Notes under the pieces: model-generated
The model's database searches: none
What the model saw: only the letters and a program-made list of their open reading frames with translations
Told to the model about the DNA's origin: nothing
Assembly: GCA_020025175.1 (NCBI GenBank)
Contig: JAHHSM010000030.1
Location: forward strand, 1 to 17,786
Length of the DNA stretch: 17,786 bases
Direction: 5' to 3'
Source of the DNA: Oscillospiraceae bacterium
GTDB taxonomy: Bacteria; Bacillota; Clostridia; Oscillospirales; Oscillospiraceae
Program-made: the position numbers and the translations under genes
Shown here: in pieces, positions 8,096-14,773 of the stretch
Layout: each line of letters opens with the position of its first letter
Position numbering within the stretch: position 1 is the first letter of the stretch

Positions 8096-8851
8096 GTGGA
8101 TAAGGGAAAAATGAGCATTGTGATTATTGGTGTTACAGTGGCAATTTTAATAGCAGTATTCCTCTTTGTGACATTTATGTCCATCAATCAGAATCGACCT
8201 CAGATTGTGCTGCCGAATGAAGACCGTACCTCAGATCAGTTCAATTCTGAACAGGAGGAACACGAGGCAGAACTCATTTCCAGAGTTGATGTTACGCCGG
8301 CTACAGTTCAAAATGTGATCGAAACATTAAATCGTCCGGAAGCATATATGCGTACCATTACCCTCACAACGTTTTGGAGTGGTGGACAAGGCAGTACAAT
8401 AGTAGAAAGCTATATCGATGGTGGATGTGTGCGATTTGATACGGTTTTGCCAGGAGGGCAGATACGGCATACCATTCGCAATGGTGATTCTACATATATA
8501 TGGTATAACGGTGAAAAAAAGGTATTTTCTGTGCAGACGGGTGATTTTTCCGAAGATGCAGAGCAATGGATACCTACTTATGAAAATTTATTGGAAATTG
8601 ATAGAAAAAACATTACACAGGCAGGATATGTAAAGTATCAGGATATCGACTGTATTTATGTTATGACAGCAAAGGATGTCGATGGTTATAGCGAACAGTA
8701 CTGGGTTTCGGTAGATAATGGGTTACTGATCGCAGCAGAACGGTTTCAGGAAGAAACAGTGGTATATCGTATGGAGGCACTTGCGACTGTGGTTGGGATA
8801 CCGGATACAGAGCACTTTACATTGCCAAATGGCACTGTAGTAAATGGTTGA
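8096..8851 (+). CDS. Membrane-anchored extracytoplasmic protein of unknown function
   Basis: I do not recognise this 251-residue protein with confidence. It begins at a GTG codon with GGGAGGG about 5-6 nt upstream. One hydrophobic segment at about 7-29, preceded by Lys residues, should act as an uncleaved signal anchor; there is no lipobox cysteine. A polar, acidic linker (about 35-65) follows, then a region rich in beta-strand-like alternation (about 80-245), for example STYIWYNGEKKVFSV and EQYWVSVDNGLLIAAERF. That pattern recalls LolA-like or other lipoprotein-localisation folds, but this is only a resemblance. It is last in the trpS-wecA-wecB operon, 22 nt after the epimerase, so a role in envelope or surface polymer biology is plausible. 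A strong terminator follows directly. Confidence 0.85.
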   Translation: MDKGKMSIVIIGVTVAILIAVFLFVTFMSINQNRPQIVLPNEDRTSDQFNSEQEEHEAELISRVDVTPATVQNVIETLNRPEAYMRTITLTTFWSGGQGSTIVESYIDGGCVRFDTVLPGGQIRHTIRNGDSTYIWYNGEKKVFSVQTGDFSEDAEQWIPTYENLLEIDRKNITQAGYVKYQDIDCIYVMTAKDVDGYSEQYWVSVDNGLLIAAERFQEETVVYRMEALATVVGIPDTEHFTLPNGTVVNG

Positions 8852-8861
8852 TTTTGGCCAT

Positions 8862-8891
8862 AAAAAACGGCGGAATTTACTGCCGTTTTTT
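8862..8891 (+). terminator. Terminator of the trpS-wecA-wecB operon
   Basis: A 12-bp stem (8862-8873 with 8880-8891, one G-T pair) around loop AATTTA is built on A6-CGGC and GCCG-T6 and ends in a T-run. It lies 10 nt after the stop of the last operon gene. Confidence 0.92.
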
Positions 8892-9141
8892 TATTTTTCC
8901 TGGTGCATATAATTGCAGATGCATTTGTATAGCTGTGTTTTGTGCTGATACTGCCGTATTTATTTAAATAGGTGTTTTGGGATCATTTTTATCAAAAGCC
9001 AATTGCGCATTGTGCTGTCGATATTACGATATTTAGTGTTTTTATGAAGAAGCATGTTATTTAGGTAAAAGCAGACAAACCTAAGGAAGATGCTTGATGA
9101 AGTGTATCACCTTTGAATTGGTCGTGTTTTTTATAAAATTA
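8892..9141. other. Non-coding stretch upstream of the citrate synthase promoter
   Basis: This AT-rich stretch is part of the 351 nt between the previous stop and the citrate synthase start. I find no credible gene, tRNA or second promoter in it. It holds a short tandem CGATATTA/CGATATTT (9019-9034) and a larger imperfect inverted repeat at 9050-9095, listed separately. Confidence 0.6.
9050..9095. repeat. Imperfect inverted repeat upstream of citrate synthase
   Basis: AAGCAT (9050-9055) pairs with ATGCTT (9090-9095), and TTAGGT (9061-9066) pairs with ACCTAA (9079-9084). The five positions between allow three more pairs and two mismatches, giving a 17-position stem around a 12-nt loop. It ends 46 bp before the -35 box. 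It has no T-run, so it is not a terminator. It could be an operator or a structured RNA segment. Confidence 0.45.
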
Positions 9142-9170
9142 TTGACTTTATTAGTTTAGTACGTTAAAAT
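9142..9170 (+). promoter_or_regulatory. Sigma-A-type promoter for citrate synthase
   Basis: TTGACT (9142-9147) and TAAAAT (9165-9170) are separated by exactly 17 bp; each matches consensus at 5 of 6 positions. The ribosome binding site GAGGAGG at about 9189-9195 and the ATG at 9203 follow, giving a leader of about 26 nt. Confidence 0.85.
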
Positions 9171-9202
9171 GCTTTCATTAGTCAAAATGAGGAGGATACT
9201 TT

Positions 9203-10570
9203 ATGGAATTGCAAAAAAACGACTTTGCACGAGAGTATGCCGATCGTTATAGCAAGCTGTGTTGTGAGAATGATACGATTGATGACGCATTATTTAATCA
9301 GCGTCATGTATTTCGTGGTCTGCGTGATAAACAGGGGCATGGTGTTGTTACAGGTATTACAAATATTTCCCTTGTGGAAGGCCGTGAGATTGTAGACGGA
9401 AAAGAGAAGTATTGTGAGGGCCGTCTATTGTATCGTGGATATAATGTGATTGATTTGGTGCGTAACTGTAGCACGGGGTGTGGTTTTGGCTTTGAAGAGG
9501 TTGCGTATTTACTGCTTTTTGGTAATCTTCCGACGCAGTCACAGATGGAGGAGTTTCAACAGGCGCTGTGCAGCAGCTGTCATTTGCCGGTGAACTTTAC
9601 CCGTGATGTCATCATGAAAGCGCCTAGCAACGATCTGATGAATTCTATGGCGAAAAGTGTGTTAACTTTGGCGTCTTACGATGATAGAGCAATGGATATT
9701 TCTGTGCCGAATGTACTTCGGCAGAGTTTGGAATTGATTAGCCGATTCCCCATGTTGGCAATTTATGGATATCATGCGTATAACCACTATCACTGTGACG
9801 ATTCATTATATATTCATCATCCAGATCCGAAGCTGTCTACTGCGGAAAATATATTGAGAATGTTGCGTCCGGATTGTAAGTATACAGAGACAGAGGCACG
9901 TGTGTTGGATGCAGCTTTAATTTTGCATATGGAGCACGGCGGTGGTAATAACTCTACTTTTACCACACGTGTTGTAACATCGTCTGGTTCTGATACATAT
10001 TCGGTTATGGCCGCGGCGTTGTCTTCACTGAAGGGTTCAAAGCATGGCGGTGCAAATATCAAAGTGATGGAAATGATGGAGGATTTGAAAACACATGTAA
10101 CAGATCCATCCAATGAGAGTCAGGTACATGACTATTTGGAAAAGGTATTGGACCATAAAGCATTTGATCAAAAGGGCTTGATTTACGGTGTGGGTCACGC
10201 CATTTATTCTATGTCAGATCCGCGAGCAGAAGTATTTAGAAGCTTTGTGAAGCGGTTGGCTCAGGAAAAAGGCAGAATGGACGATTTTGCACTTTATTCC
10301 AGCATTGAAAAGATGGCACCGGCTATGATTGAGGAGCGTCGTAAAATTTACAAAGGTGTGTGCGTTAATGTTGACTTTTACAGTGGCTTTGTTTACAGTA
10401 TGCTCGGCATTCCTGTTGAATTGTATACGCCTATTTTTGCCATTGCGCGTATTGTGGGGTGGAGTGCGCATCGTTTGGAAGAGCTGGTAAATATGGATAA
10501 AATTATTCGTCCTGCATATGAAACGGTTATTAGTCAAGAAAAAAAGTATACACCGTTGCATCAGCGATAA
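9203..10570 (+). CDS. gltA: Citrate synthase
   Basis: Condenses acetyl-CoA and oxaloacetate to citrate; in anaerobes this usually feeds 2-oxoglutarate and glutamate synthesis. The 455 residues carry the three catalytic positions of the family: His281 in KHGGAN, His332 in GVGHAIYSMSDPR and Asp391 in NVDFYSG. The block MEHGGGNNSTFTTR around 243-256 is also characteristic. An N-terminal extension of about 45 residues precedes the conserved core, as in a long subgroup found in Clostridia. It is transcribed alone from a strong promoter, with a terminator directly after. No aconitase or isocitrate dehydrogenase gene is adjacent. A 2-methylcitrate synthase activity cannot be excluded from sequence, but no prp genes are nearby. 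Confidence 0.95.
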   Translation: MELQKNDFAREYADRYSKLCCENDTIDDALFNQRHVFRGLRDKQGHGVVTGITNISLVEGREIVDGKEKYCEGRLLYRGYNVIDLVRNCSTGCGFGFEEVAYLLLFGNLPTQSQMEEFQQALCSSCHLPVNFTRDVIMKAPSNDLMNSMAKSVLTLASYDDRAMDISVPNVLRQSLELISRFPMLAIYGYHAYNHYHCDDSLYIHHPDPKLSTAENILRMLRPDCKYTETEARVLDAALILHMEHGGGNNSTFTTRVVTSSGSDTYSVMAAALSSLKGSKHGGANIKVMEMMEDLKTHVTDPSNESQVHDYLEKVLDHKAFDQKGLIYGVGHAIYSMSDPRAEVFRSFVKRLAQEKGRMDDFALYSSIEKMAPAMIEERRKIYKGVCVNVDFYSGFVYSMLGIPVELYTPIFAIARIVGWSAHRLEELVNMDKIIRPAYETVISQEKKYTPLHQR

Positions 10571-10576
10571 AATAAA

Positions 10577-10606
10577 AGCCCGTCTGGTTTTGAAGCCAGG
10601 CGGACT
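10577..10606. terminator. Bidirectional terminator between convergent genes
   Basis: AGCCCGTCTGG (10577-10587) pairs with CCAGGCGGACT (10596-10606) with one mismatch and one wobble, around an 8-nt loop. T5 follows on the plus strand, and the reverse strand continues into an equally T-rich tract. It separates citrate synthase from the convergent three-gene operon, whose last stop codon is 2 nt away. Confidence 0.88.
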
Positions 10607-10608
10607 TT

Positions 10609-10899
10609 TTATAAAATAAGCAATAATCCCAATGCGATCAGCAGCTCTTCATTCTGTCCGTTCCCATCGGTAAATATTAAGAATATAATAAGAAGTAGGA
10701 GTAAATCGCCCGTATCTATACCATCAAGACCAAGTTTTCCAAACATATTTTGAATACAGGAGAATGGGTCCTGTGACGTGGGCGGTGCACTGGAATTTTG
10801 AGGTGGTGGTGGACCGCAGACTGTAGATGTACTATCGGGTAAATCTTCGCTGATTCGAGTGAAAGTGCCTTGCTGATCTCGGACATATCGATTATACAT
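10609..10899 (-). CDS. Small Pro-rich protein with a C-terminal hydrophobic hairpin, unknown function
   Basis: I do not recognise a named family. From the ATG at 10899 it has 96 residues. A basic, aromatic start (MYNRYVRDQQG) is followed by a Pro/Ser-rich linker at about 29-45 and a core FSCIQNMFGKLGLDGIDTGD at about 46-65. Two Leu/Ile-rich segments follow (66-77 and 86-96), split by the polar turn TDGNGQNEE. I prefer the ATG because GGTGA lies about 5 nt upstream. A TTG at 10911 and a GTG at 10908 are in frame but are poorly placed relative to any ribosome binding site. It overlaps the end of the preceding gene by 8 nt, so the two are probably translationally coupled. As last gene behind a sigma-E-like promoter, a sporulation-stage membrane or spore-surface role is possible but unproven. 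Confidence 0.8.
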   Translation of the reverse strand: MYNRYVRDQQGTFTRISEDLPDSTSTVCGPPPPQNSSAPPTSQDPFSCIQNMFGKLGLDGIDTGDLLLLLIIFLIFTDGNGQNEELLIALGLLLIL

Positions 10900-11305
10900 G
10901 ATGTTCACCAAATCCTTTGAAGAACGTTTTCCCTAGGTGGAAGAGATGCGCAAGACGTAAAGCGCGATCGATTTTGTTTTGCCGCTCCGGTTTTAAAAAA
11001 GGTTTTAAAGCATACAGCAGCTGTGTGCCTTCATCATTACTGCCGGAGTTCATTTCCTGGAGCAGCGGAAGAAAACGGGATATGGTACTCATATCGATTC
11101 CACCTAAAAGAGAGGATAGGTCCGGTATTTCCTCGGATTGATGTTGAGAGGATGGTGAGGATGCTGTAGATGCAGGAGGTGGGGAGGGAGGCGGCCGAGA
11201 ATTTGCATCATTTTGCTGGGAAAGCATTTGCGCCAGCTGTGCCACTTGCTGCATGCTTTCGGGTGAAGATAGAATGGAATTCAATTTTTCTTCAAAATCA
11301 GACAT
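10892..11305 (-). CDS. Small helical protein with Pro/Ser-rich linker, unknown function
   Basis: Not a family I can name. It has 137 residues in three parts: an N-terminal helical region (about 1-31, with SPESMQQVAQLAQML), a low-complexity Pro/Ser linker (about 37-55), and a C-terminal helical region (about 60-137) containing LLYALKPFLKPERQNKIDRA followed by Leu/His- and Lys-rich sequence. From memory, proteins of this pattern recur in Oscillospirales beside a small DLLLLL-type protein like the one downstream; I could not check this. AAGGAGG lies about 11 nt before the ATG. It is the middle gene of the operon, 54 nt after the first gene and overlapping the third by 8 nt. Confidence 0.82.
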   Translation of the reverse strand: MSDFEEKLNSILSSPESMQQVAQLAQMLSQQNDANSRPPPSPPPASTASSPSSQHQSEEIPDLSSLLGGIDMSTISRFLPLLQEMNSGSNDEGTQLLYALKPFLKPERQNKIDRALRLAHLFHLGKTFFKGFGEHHV

Positions 11306-11359
11306 CTTCAGTACCGCCTCCTTACTTATTTTACCGTACTTATTTTGTTTTGCTTCGGT

Positions 11360-11605
11360 TTATTTTATCTGCTGATTCAGGTTATGGATAATTTGAGAGC
11401 CTTCATCAGATTTCATGAGTTCTGCGATCATACGCACCATGTCGGCTGTGTTTCCCTGTGCGGCAGCATCCGTTGCGTTTTTAAGCTGCGTACCGCCGTC
11501 CTTTGTCAGCATAGACAGCAGTTTTTGTCCGTCTGGTGATTGCATAAGTTGTTCAACTAATGCTTTATTCTGCTGAATTTTCTTAATTTGTGATTGAAAG
11601 TTCAA
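11360..11605 (-). CDS. Small helical protein of unknown function, first of three-gene operon
   Basis: 81 residues from a TTG start. I chose TTG at 11605 because GGGAG lies exactly 8 nt upstream. The in-frame ATG at 11623 has no ribosome binding site and would place that purine tract inside the gene. The sequence is hydrophilic and predicted all-helical, rich in Gln, Lys and Met, with no signal or membrane segment. Two related blocks, SPDGQKLLSML (23-33) and SDEGSQIIHNL (66-76), suggest an internal repeat, and the SP-[DE] helix start resembles SPESMQQVAQL in the next gene. Upstream at 11642-11670 is a sigma-E-like promoter. Function unknown. Confidence 0.78.
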   Translation of the reverse strand: MNFQSQIKKIQQNKALVEQLMQSPDGQKLLSMLTKDGGTQLKNATDAAAQGNTADMVRMIAELMKSDEGSQIIHNLNQQIK

Positions 11606-11641
11606 AAAAATTTCTCCCTTCATCTAAATAATGTCTATTGC

Positions 11642-11670
11642 AGTATATGAGGGCAAGGTTAAAAATGTGA
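11642..11670 (-). promoter_or_regulatory. Sigma-E-like sporulation promoter for the three-gene operon
   Basis: On the minus strand TCACATT (11670-11664), a 14-bp spacer, then CATATACT (11649-11642). The Bacillus subtilis sigma-E consensus is KMATATT, 14-15 bp, CATACAHT, so 6 of 7 and 7 of 8 positions agree with ideal spacing. Transcription would begin near 11635, giving a leader of about 30 nt that contains the GGGAG ribosome binding site. The match is by eye; AT-rich DNA gives chance hits. Confidence 0.55.
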
Positions 11671-11686
11671 GAGAAATTTAAGAAAA

Positions 11687-11718
11687 CAAGTGCGGATGCC
11701 GAAAGGTATCCGCACTTG
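11687..11718 (-). terminator. Terminator of nth
   Basis: A 14-bp stem (11687-11700 with 11705-11718, one G-T pair) is closed by a four-base loop that reads GAAA on the plus strand. On the minus strand the stem is followed by TTTTCTTAAATTT. It begins 4 nt after the nth stop and separates nth from the operon behind it. Confidence 0.88.
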
Positions 11719-11722
11719 AAAG

Positions 11723-12367
11723 TTATTTGATTTTATTTGCTTTTGCAAAATCGCAGTCGCCTTTTAATAGGCAGTTGGTGCAGTCAGGATTGCGTGCCAT
11801 GCAAACCGCGCGTCCGTGCAGTACCATGCGGTGACAGAAGTCAGAGCCTTCTTCAGGAGGGATCACGGCGCGTAATTGTTTTTCAGTGCTTACGGGATCT
11901 TTTGTGCCATCTGTCAATCCAAGACGACCTGTGATCCGGATACAGTGTGTATCTGCCACGATGGCTGGCTTATGAAAAATATCGCCTAAGACCAAATTTG
12001 CGGTTTTCCGACCAATTCCGGGCAGAGCGGTCAGTTCTTCCATGGTATCTGGAAGGATTCCGTTGTGCTGTTCAATCAGAACTTTAGCGCAAGCAACAAG
12101 ATCCCTTGCTTTTGTTTGATAAAGACCGCACGAGCGAATGATTGCCCCCACCTCATCGGGCGTTGCTCTGGCAAAAGATTCCAAGGTGGGGAATGTGGCA
12201 AATAACTCTGGAGTGACCATATTTACGCGAGCATCGGTGCACTGTGCGGAGAGACGCGTTGCAAATAGAAGTTCATAATCCTTTTCATAAACCAAAGAGC
12301 AAATTGCCTCAGGATAGAGTATTTTTAAATTTTCTATGATGCGCAAAACAGTGCTTTTTCGTTTCAT
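11723..12367 (-). CDS. nth: Endonuclease III (DNA glycosylase/AP lyase)
   Basis: Base-excision repair enzyme that removes oxidised pyrimidines and cleaves at abasic sites. The 214 residues fit the family. The helix-hairpin-helix LPGIGRKTANLVL contains the catalytic Lys121, and the catalytic Asp139 sits in VADTHC. The [4Fe-4S] site has perfect spacing: Cys189-x6-Cys196-x2-Cys199-x5-Cys205. AAGGA lies about 10 nt before the ATG. It diverges from rarA across 144 nt and has its own terminator. Both neighbours being genome-maintenance genes is suggestive but does not show co-regulation. Confidence 0.96.
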   Translation of the reverse strand: MKRKSTVLRIIENLKILYPEAICSLVYEKDYELLFATRLSAQCTDARVNMVTPELFATFPTLESFARATPDEVGAIIRSCGLYQTKARDLVACAKVLIEQHNGILPDTMEELTALPGIGRKTANLVLGDIFHKPAIVADTHCIRITGRLGLTDGTKDPVSTEKQLRAVIPPEEGSDFCHRMVLHGRAVCMARNPDCTNCLLKGDCDFAKANKIK

Positions 12368-12511
12368 AGTATGTGCATCCTTTCTTTTATAGCTTTTATA
12401 TACAGCATACTACAAATTTCGTACAATTGCGAGAACAAAAGAAGATGCAAAGGCAAAAGAAGTGTGATAGAATATAAAAAATCATACATTGATAAGAAAG
12501 AGGTGGCTGTA
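12368..12511. other. Divergent nth/rarA intergenic region
   Basis: This 144-nt AT-rich region must carry both promoters. On the plus strand TAGAAT at 12468-12473 is a plausible rarA -10 with only a weak -35. On the minus strand TTGTAC, 18 bp, TATATA is a weak nth candidate. I recognise no LexA/SOS box. Confidence 0.35.
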
Positions 12512-13777
12512 ATGGATCGCCCGTTGGCAGATGAAATGCGCCCAAAAAGTTTAGATGATGTTGTTGGTCAAAAACATCTGTTGGGCGAAAATGGGTTATT
12601 GCGTCGTATTATCGAAAGTGGGACGGCCACAAATATGATTTTTTATGGCCCACCGGGTATCGGAAAAACAACTTTGGCCAATTTGATTGCTGCGAAAACG
12701 AACAAGCCGCTCTATAAGCTTAATGCAACGACTGCATCCATTTCTGATATTAAAGAGATTCTTGCGAATGTCGGAACAATCCTGGCTCCTGGTGGGATAT
12801 TGTTATATTTGGATGAAATACAGTATTTCAACAAAAAACAGCAGCAGACATTGCTGGAGTTCATGGAAAACGGCTCTGTAACACTGATTGCTTCCACAAC
12901 AGAAAATCCTTATTTCTATGTCTATTCAGCATTATTGAGCCGCAGTACGGTGTTTGAATTTAAACCTGTTGCGCCGCAAGAGCTTTGTCCTGCGTTGCGC
13001 AGGGCGGTAACTGTTATGGAGAAGGAGCTGCAGATAAAAATTGAATGCGGTGATGCCGTGCTTGAAAAAATTGCTTATTTTTGCGGCGGTGATGTGCGCA
13101 AGGGGATCTCCGCAGTAGAGCTTCTTTGCAAGGCGGGGGTGCCAAAGGAAGGAATCTTGACGATTTCTGAAGAGGAGGTTGCTCAGGCAGCACAGCGTAG
13201 TGCAATGCGATATGATCGTGATGGAGATGATCATTATGACCTGCTCTCAGCGCTGCAAAAATCGATTCGTGGCTCTGATCCGGATGCGGCGATTTATTAT
13301 TTAGCCAGACTTTTAGAGGCAGGAGATCTGCTGTCACCGTGCAGACGTTTATTGGTCATTGCGGCGGAGGATATTGGCCTTGCTTATCCACAGGCAATTG
13401 CAATCGTTAAAGCATGTGTGGATGCGGCGCAACAGATTGGCTTGCCGGAGGCACGGCTTCCGTTGGCAGAGGCTGCGATTTTGCTTGCGACTGCACCAAA
13501 ATCCAACTCAGCGCACAATGCCATTATTGCAGCTATGGCGGATGTGAGGAGAGGTGCGAGCGGCGATATTCCAAGGCATTTAAAAAATGTCCATGCGGAT
13601 TCGACTGGTGCAGACCGTGGTCCCGGATATCGCTATCCCCATGATTTTCCGAATCACTATGTGCCGCAGCAATATTTCCCGGACGATTTGGTGGGCACAC
13701 AGTACTATGAGTATGGCGAAAACAAAAATGAGCAAGCTGCAAAAAAGTACTGGGATCATATCAAAGGGATGCACTGA
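12512..13777 (+). CDS. rarA: RarA/MgsA-family replication-associated recombination AAA+ ATPase
   Basis: AAA+ ATPase of the clamp-loader-like RarA (MgsA/WRNIP1) family, acting at stalled replication forks. Walker A is GPPGIGKT (46-53), Walker B is LLYLDE (97-102), sensor 1 lies in IASTTENP, and the arginine-finger candidate is in LLSRS near 144. The C-terminal part contains the family sequence CRRLLVIAAEDIGLAYPQA and ends in PRHLKNVHADS with a Tyr/Pro-rich tail. I start at ATG 12512, which has AAAGAGGTGG just upstream and begins MDRPLADEMRP as family members do. That gives 421 residues, the usual size. A longer frame back to 12371 adds an implausible hydrophobic and basic stretch. The stop codon abuts the convergent S1 gene with no gap. 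Confidence 0.96.
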   Translation: MDRPLADEMRPKSLDDVVGQKHLLGENGLLRRIIESGTATNMIFYGPPGIGKTTLANLIAAKTNKPLYKLNATTASISDIKEILANVGTILAPGGILLYLDEIQYFNKKQQQTLLEFMENGSVTLIASTTENPYFYVYSALLSRSTVFEFKPVAPQELCPALRRAVTVMEKELQIKIECGDAVLEKIAYFCGGDVRKGISAVELLCKAGVPKEGILTISEEEVAQAAQRSAMRYDRDGDDHYDLLSALQKSIRGSDPDAAIYYLARLLEAGDLLSPCRRLLVIAAEDIGLAYPQAIAIVKACVDAAQQIGLPEARLPLAEAAILLATAPKSNSAHNAIIAAMADVRRGASGDIPRHLKNVHADSTGADRGPGYRYPHDFPNHYVPQQYFPDDLVGTQYYEYGENKNEQAAKKYWDHIKGMH

Positions 13778-14704
13778 TCAGTCCTTGAAATAGGACCACT
13801 CACCGATATTTCCTTTTGTTATGGAATAGTGCAAGGAAGGAATATGCAGGCAAGGCGGCAGAAGTCCGACAATATGAAGTTTGATTTTATGCTTTTCCGG
13901 AAGAATTGATTTAATTAAAACAGAAACACGGTCACCCTCCTGTAAACGTTCGTCCGGTTCAGCAAGTCCGGTCAGATTGGGAGAAAGTTCGATGAAGATG
14001 CCATAGCTTTTGATGCCGCGTACTGTACCGGTAACGGTTTCGCCTTCTCGGAATTGCGCAGCGTTTTCTCCCCATGTTCCAAGCAGTTCTTTATGAGAAA
14101 GAAGAAACCGCCTGTCGAAATGATCAATTTTTTCAACAACACAGTAAATTGTTTGGTTTGGCAGAAAACGTTCGCTCGGGTGGGAGATTCGCGATACTGA
14201 AATTTGGCGAATAGGAAGCAGCGCGATAATTCCACATCCGATATCAGCGAATATGCCGATAGGAGACATGGATGTGATCACTGCGGGAATTACATCGCCT
14301 TCGTGCAAAGTATCTAATAAATAGGAGAGGGCATCTTCCTGCAGTTGCTTGCGCGATATATGCAAAAGTGGTGTGCCGTCTTGCGCTTGTGTTACAGCAG
14401 TGATTGTTCCACAGATATACTTTCCTACCAGTGAGAGAATGGAGATTTCTTTGTCTGCACCACTGATATATGGACTGATGGCATTTTCTCTGGCGATATG
14501 TACAGAGAAATTACCAATTGTTCCGTACAGATGATGCAGATGATCGCAGCGATTGATGGTAAATTCCAGCGGTGTTGATTCAGCTATATATTTTTTTGCA
14601 TCATTCAAGGTCAGCAATGCGCTTGCATTTTCCTGATAGCTTTTGTTCATTCCTTCTGGAAGGTAAGGTCGATTTATGAACAATTTAATCATCCTGTCTG
14701 CCAT
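13778..14704 (-). CDS. S1-domain RNA-binding protein (ribosomal protein S1-like)
   Basis: Protein of 308 residues with at least two OB-fold S1 repeats: about 135-205 (EGDVIPAVITSMSPIGIFAD) and about 219-278 (EGETVTGTVRGIKSYGIFIE). A weaker S1-like stretch lies at about 92-120. The N-terminal ~50 residues have no recognised domain. S1 proteins bind single-stranded RNA, and short S1-like proteins in Firmicutes are not always ribosomal, so the target is unknown. The start is uncertain: no Shine-Dalgarno sequence precedes ATG 14704, and in-frame ATGs at residues 5 and 19 are no better. A TATAAT at 14721-14716 would put the transcript start almost at the first ATG. Its stop codon directly abuts the rarA stop. 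Confidence 0.88.
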   Translation of the reverse strand: MADRMIKLFINRPYLPEGMNKSYQENASALLTLNDAKKYIAESTPLEFTINRCDHLHHLYGTIGNFSVHIARENAISPYISGADKEISILSLVGKYICGTITAVTQAQDGTPLLHISRKQLQEDALSYLLDTLHEGDVIPAVITSMSPIGIFADIGCGIIALLPIRQISVSRISHPSERFLPNQTIYCVVEKIDHFDRRFLLSHKELLGTWGENAAQFREGETVTGTVRGIKSYGIFIELSPNLTGLAEPDERLQEGDRVSVLIKSILPEKHKIKLHIVGLLPPCLHIPSLHYSITKGNIGEWSYFKD

Positions 14705-14715
14705 ATAGGCTTAAA

Positions 14716-14721
14716 ATTATA
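14716..14721 (-). promoter_or_regulatory. Candidate -10 box of the S1-domain gene
   Basis: TATAAT is a perfect -10 hexamer on the minus strand, with 11 nt between it and the first ATG of the S1 gene. No good -35 is seen at 16-18 bp. If used, the leader would be about 5 nt, too short for a ribosome binding site. Confidence 0.35.
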
Positions 14722-14773
14722 AAATACTATATGCGTCATGATGCACAGAGTTGAATATAAGAAGGTTTTAAAT

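Noticed and set aside
9019..9034. Tandem CGATATTA/CGATATTT as an operator
   Set aside because: Too short and AT-rich, and too far (over 100 bp) from the promoter, to claim function.
11627..11659. A sigma-A promoter (TTGCCC-17 bp-CATTAT) for the small-gene operon
   Set aside because: Both hexamers match only 4 of 6, and the start would fall within the ribosome binding site; the sigma-E-like reading gives a normal leader.
12371..12511. An N-terminal extension of rarA starting at 12371
   Set aside because: The extension is absent from the family, hydrophobic then basic, and the ATG at 12512 has a good ribosome binding site.
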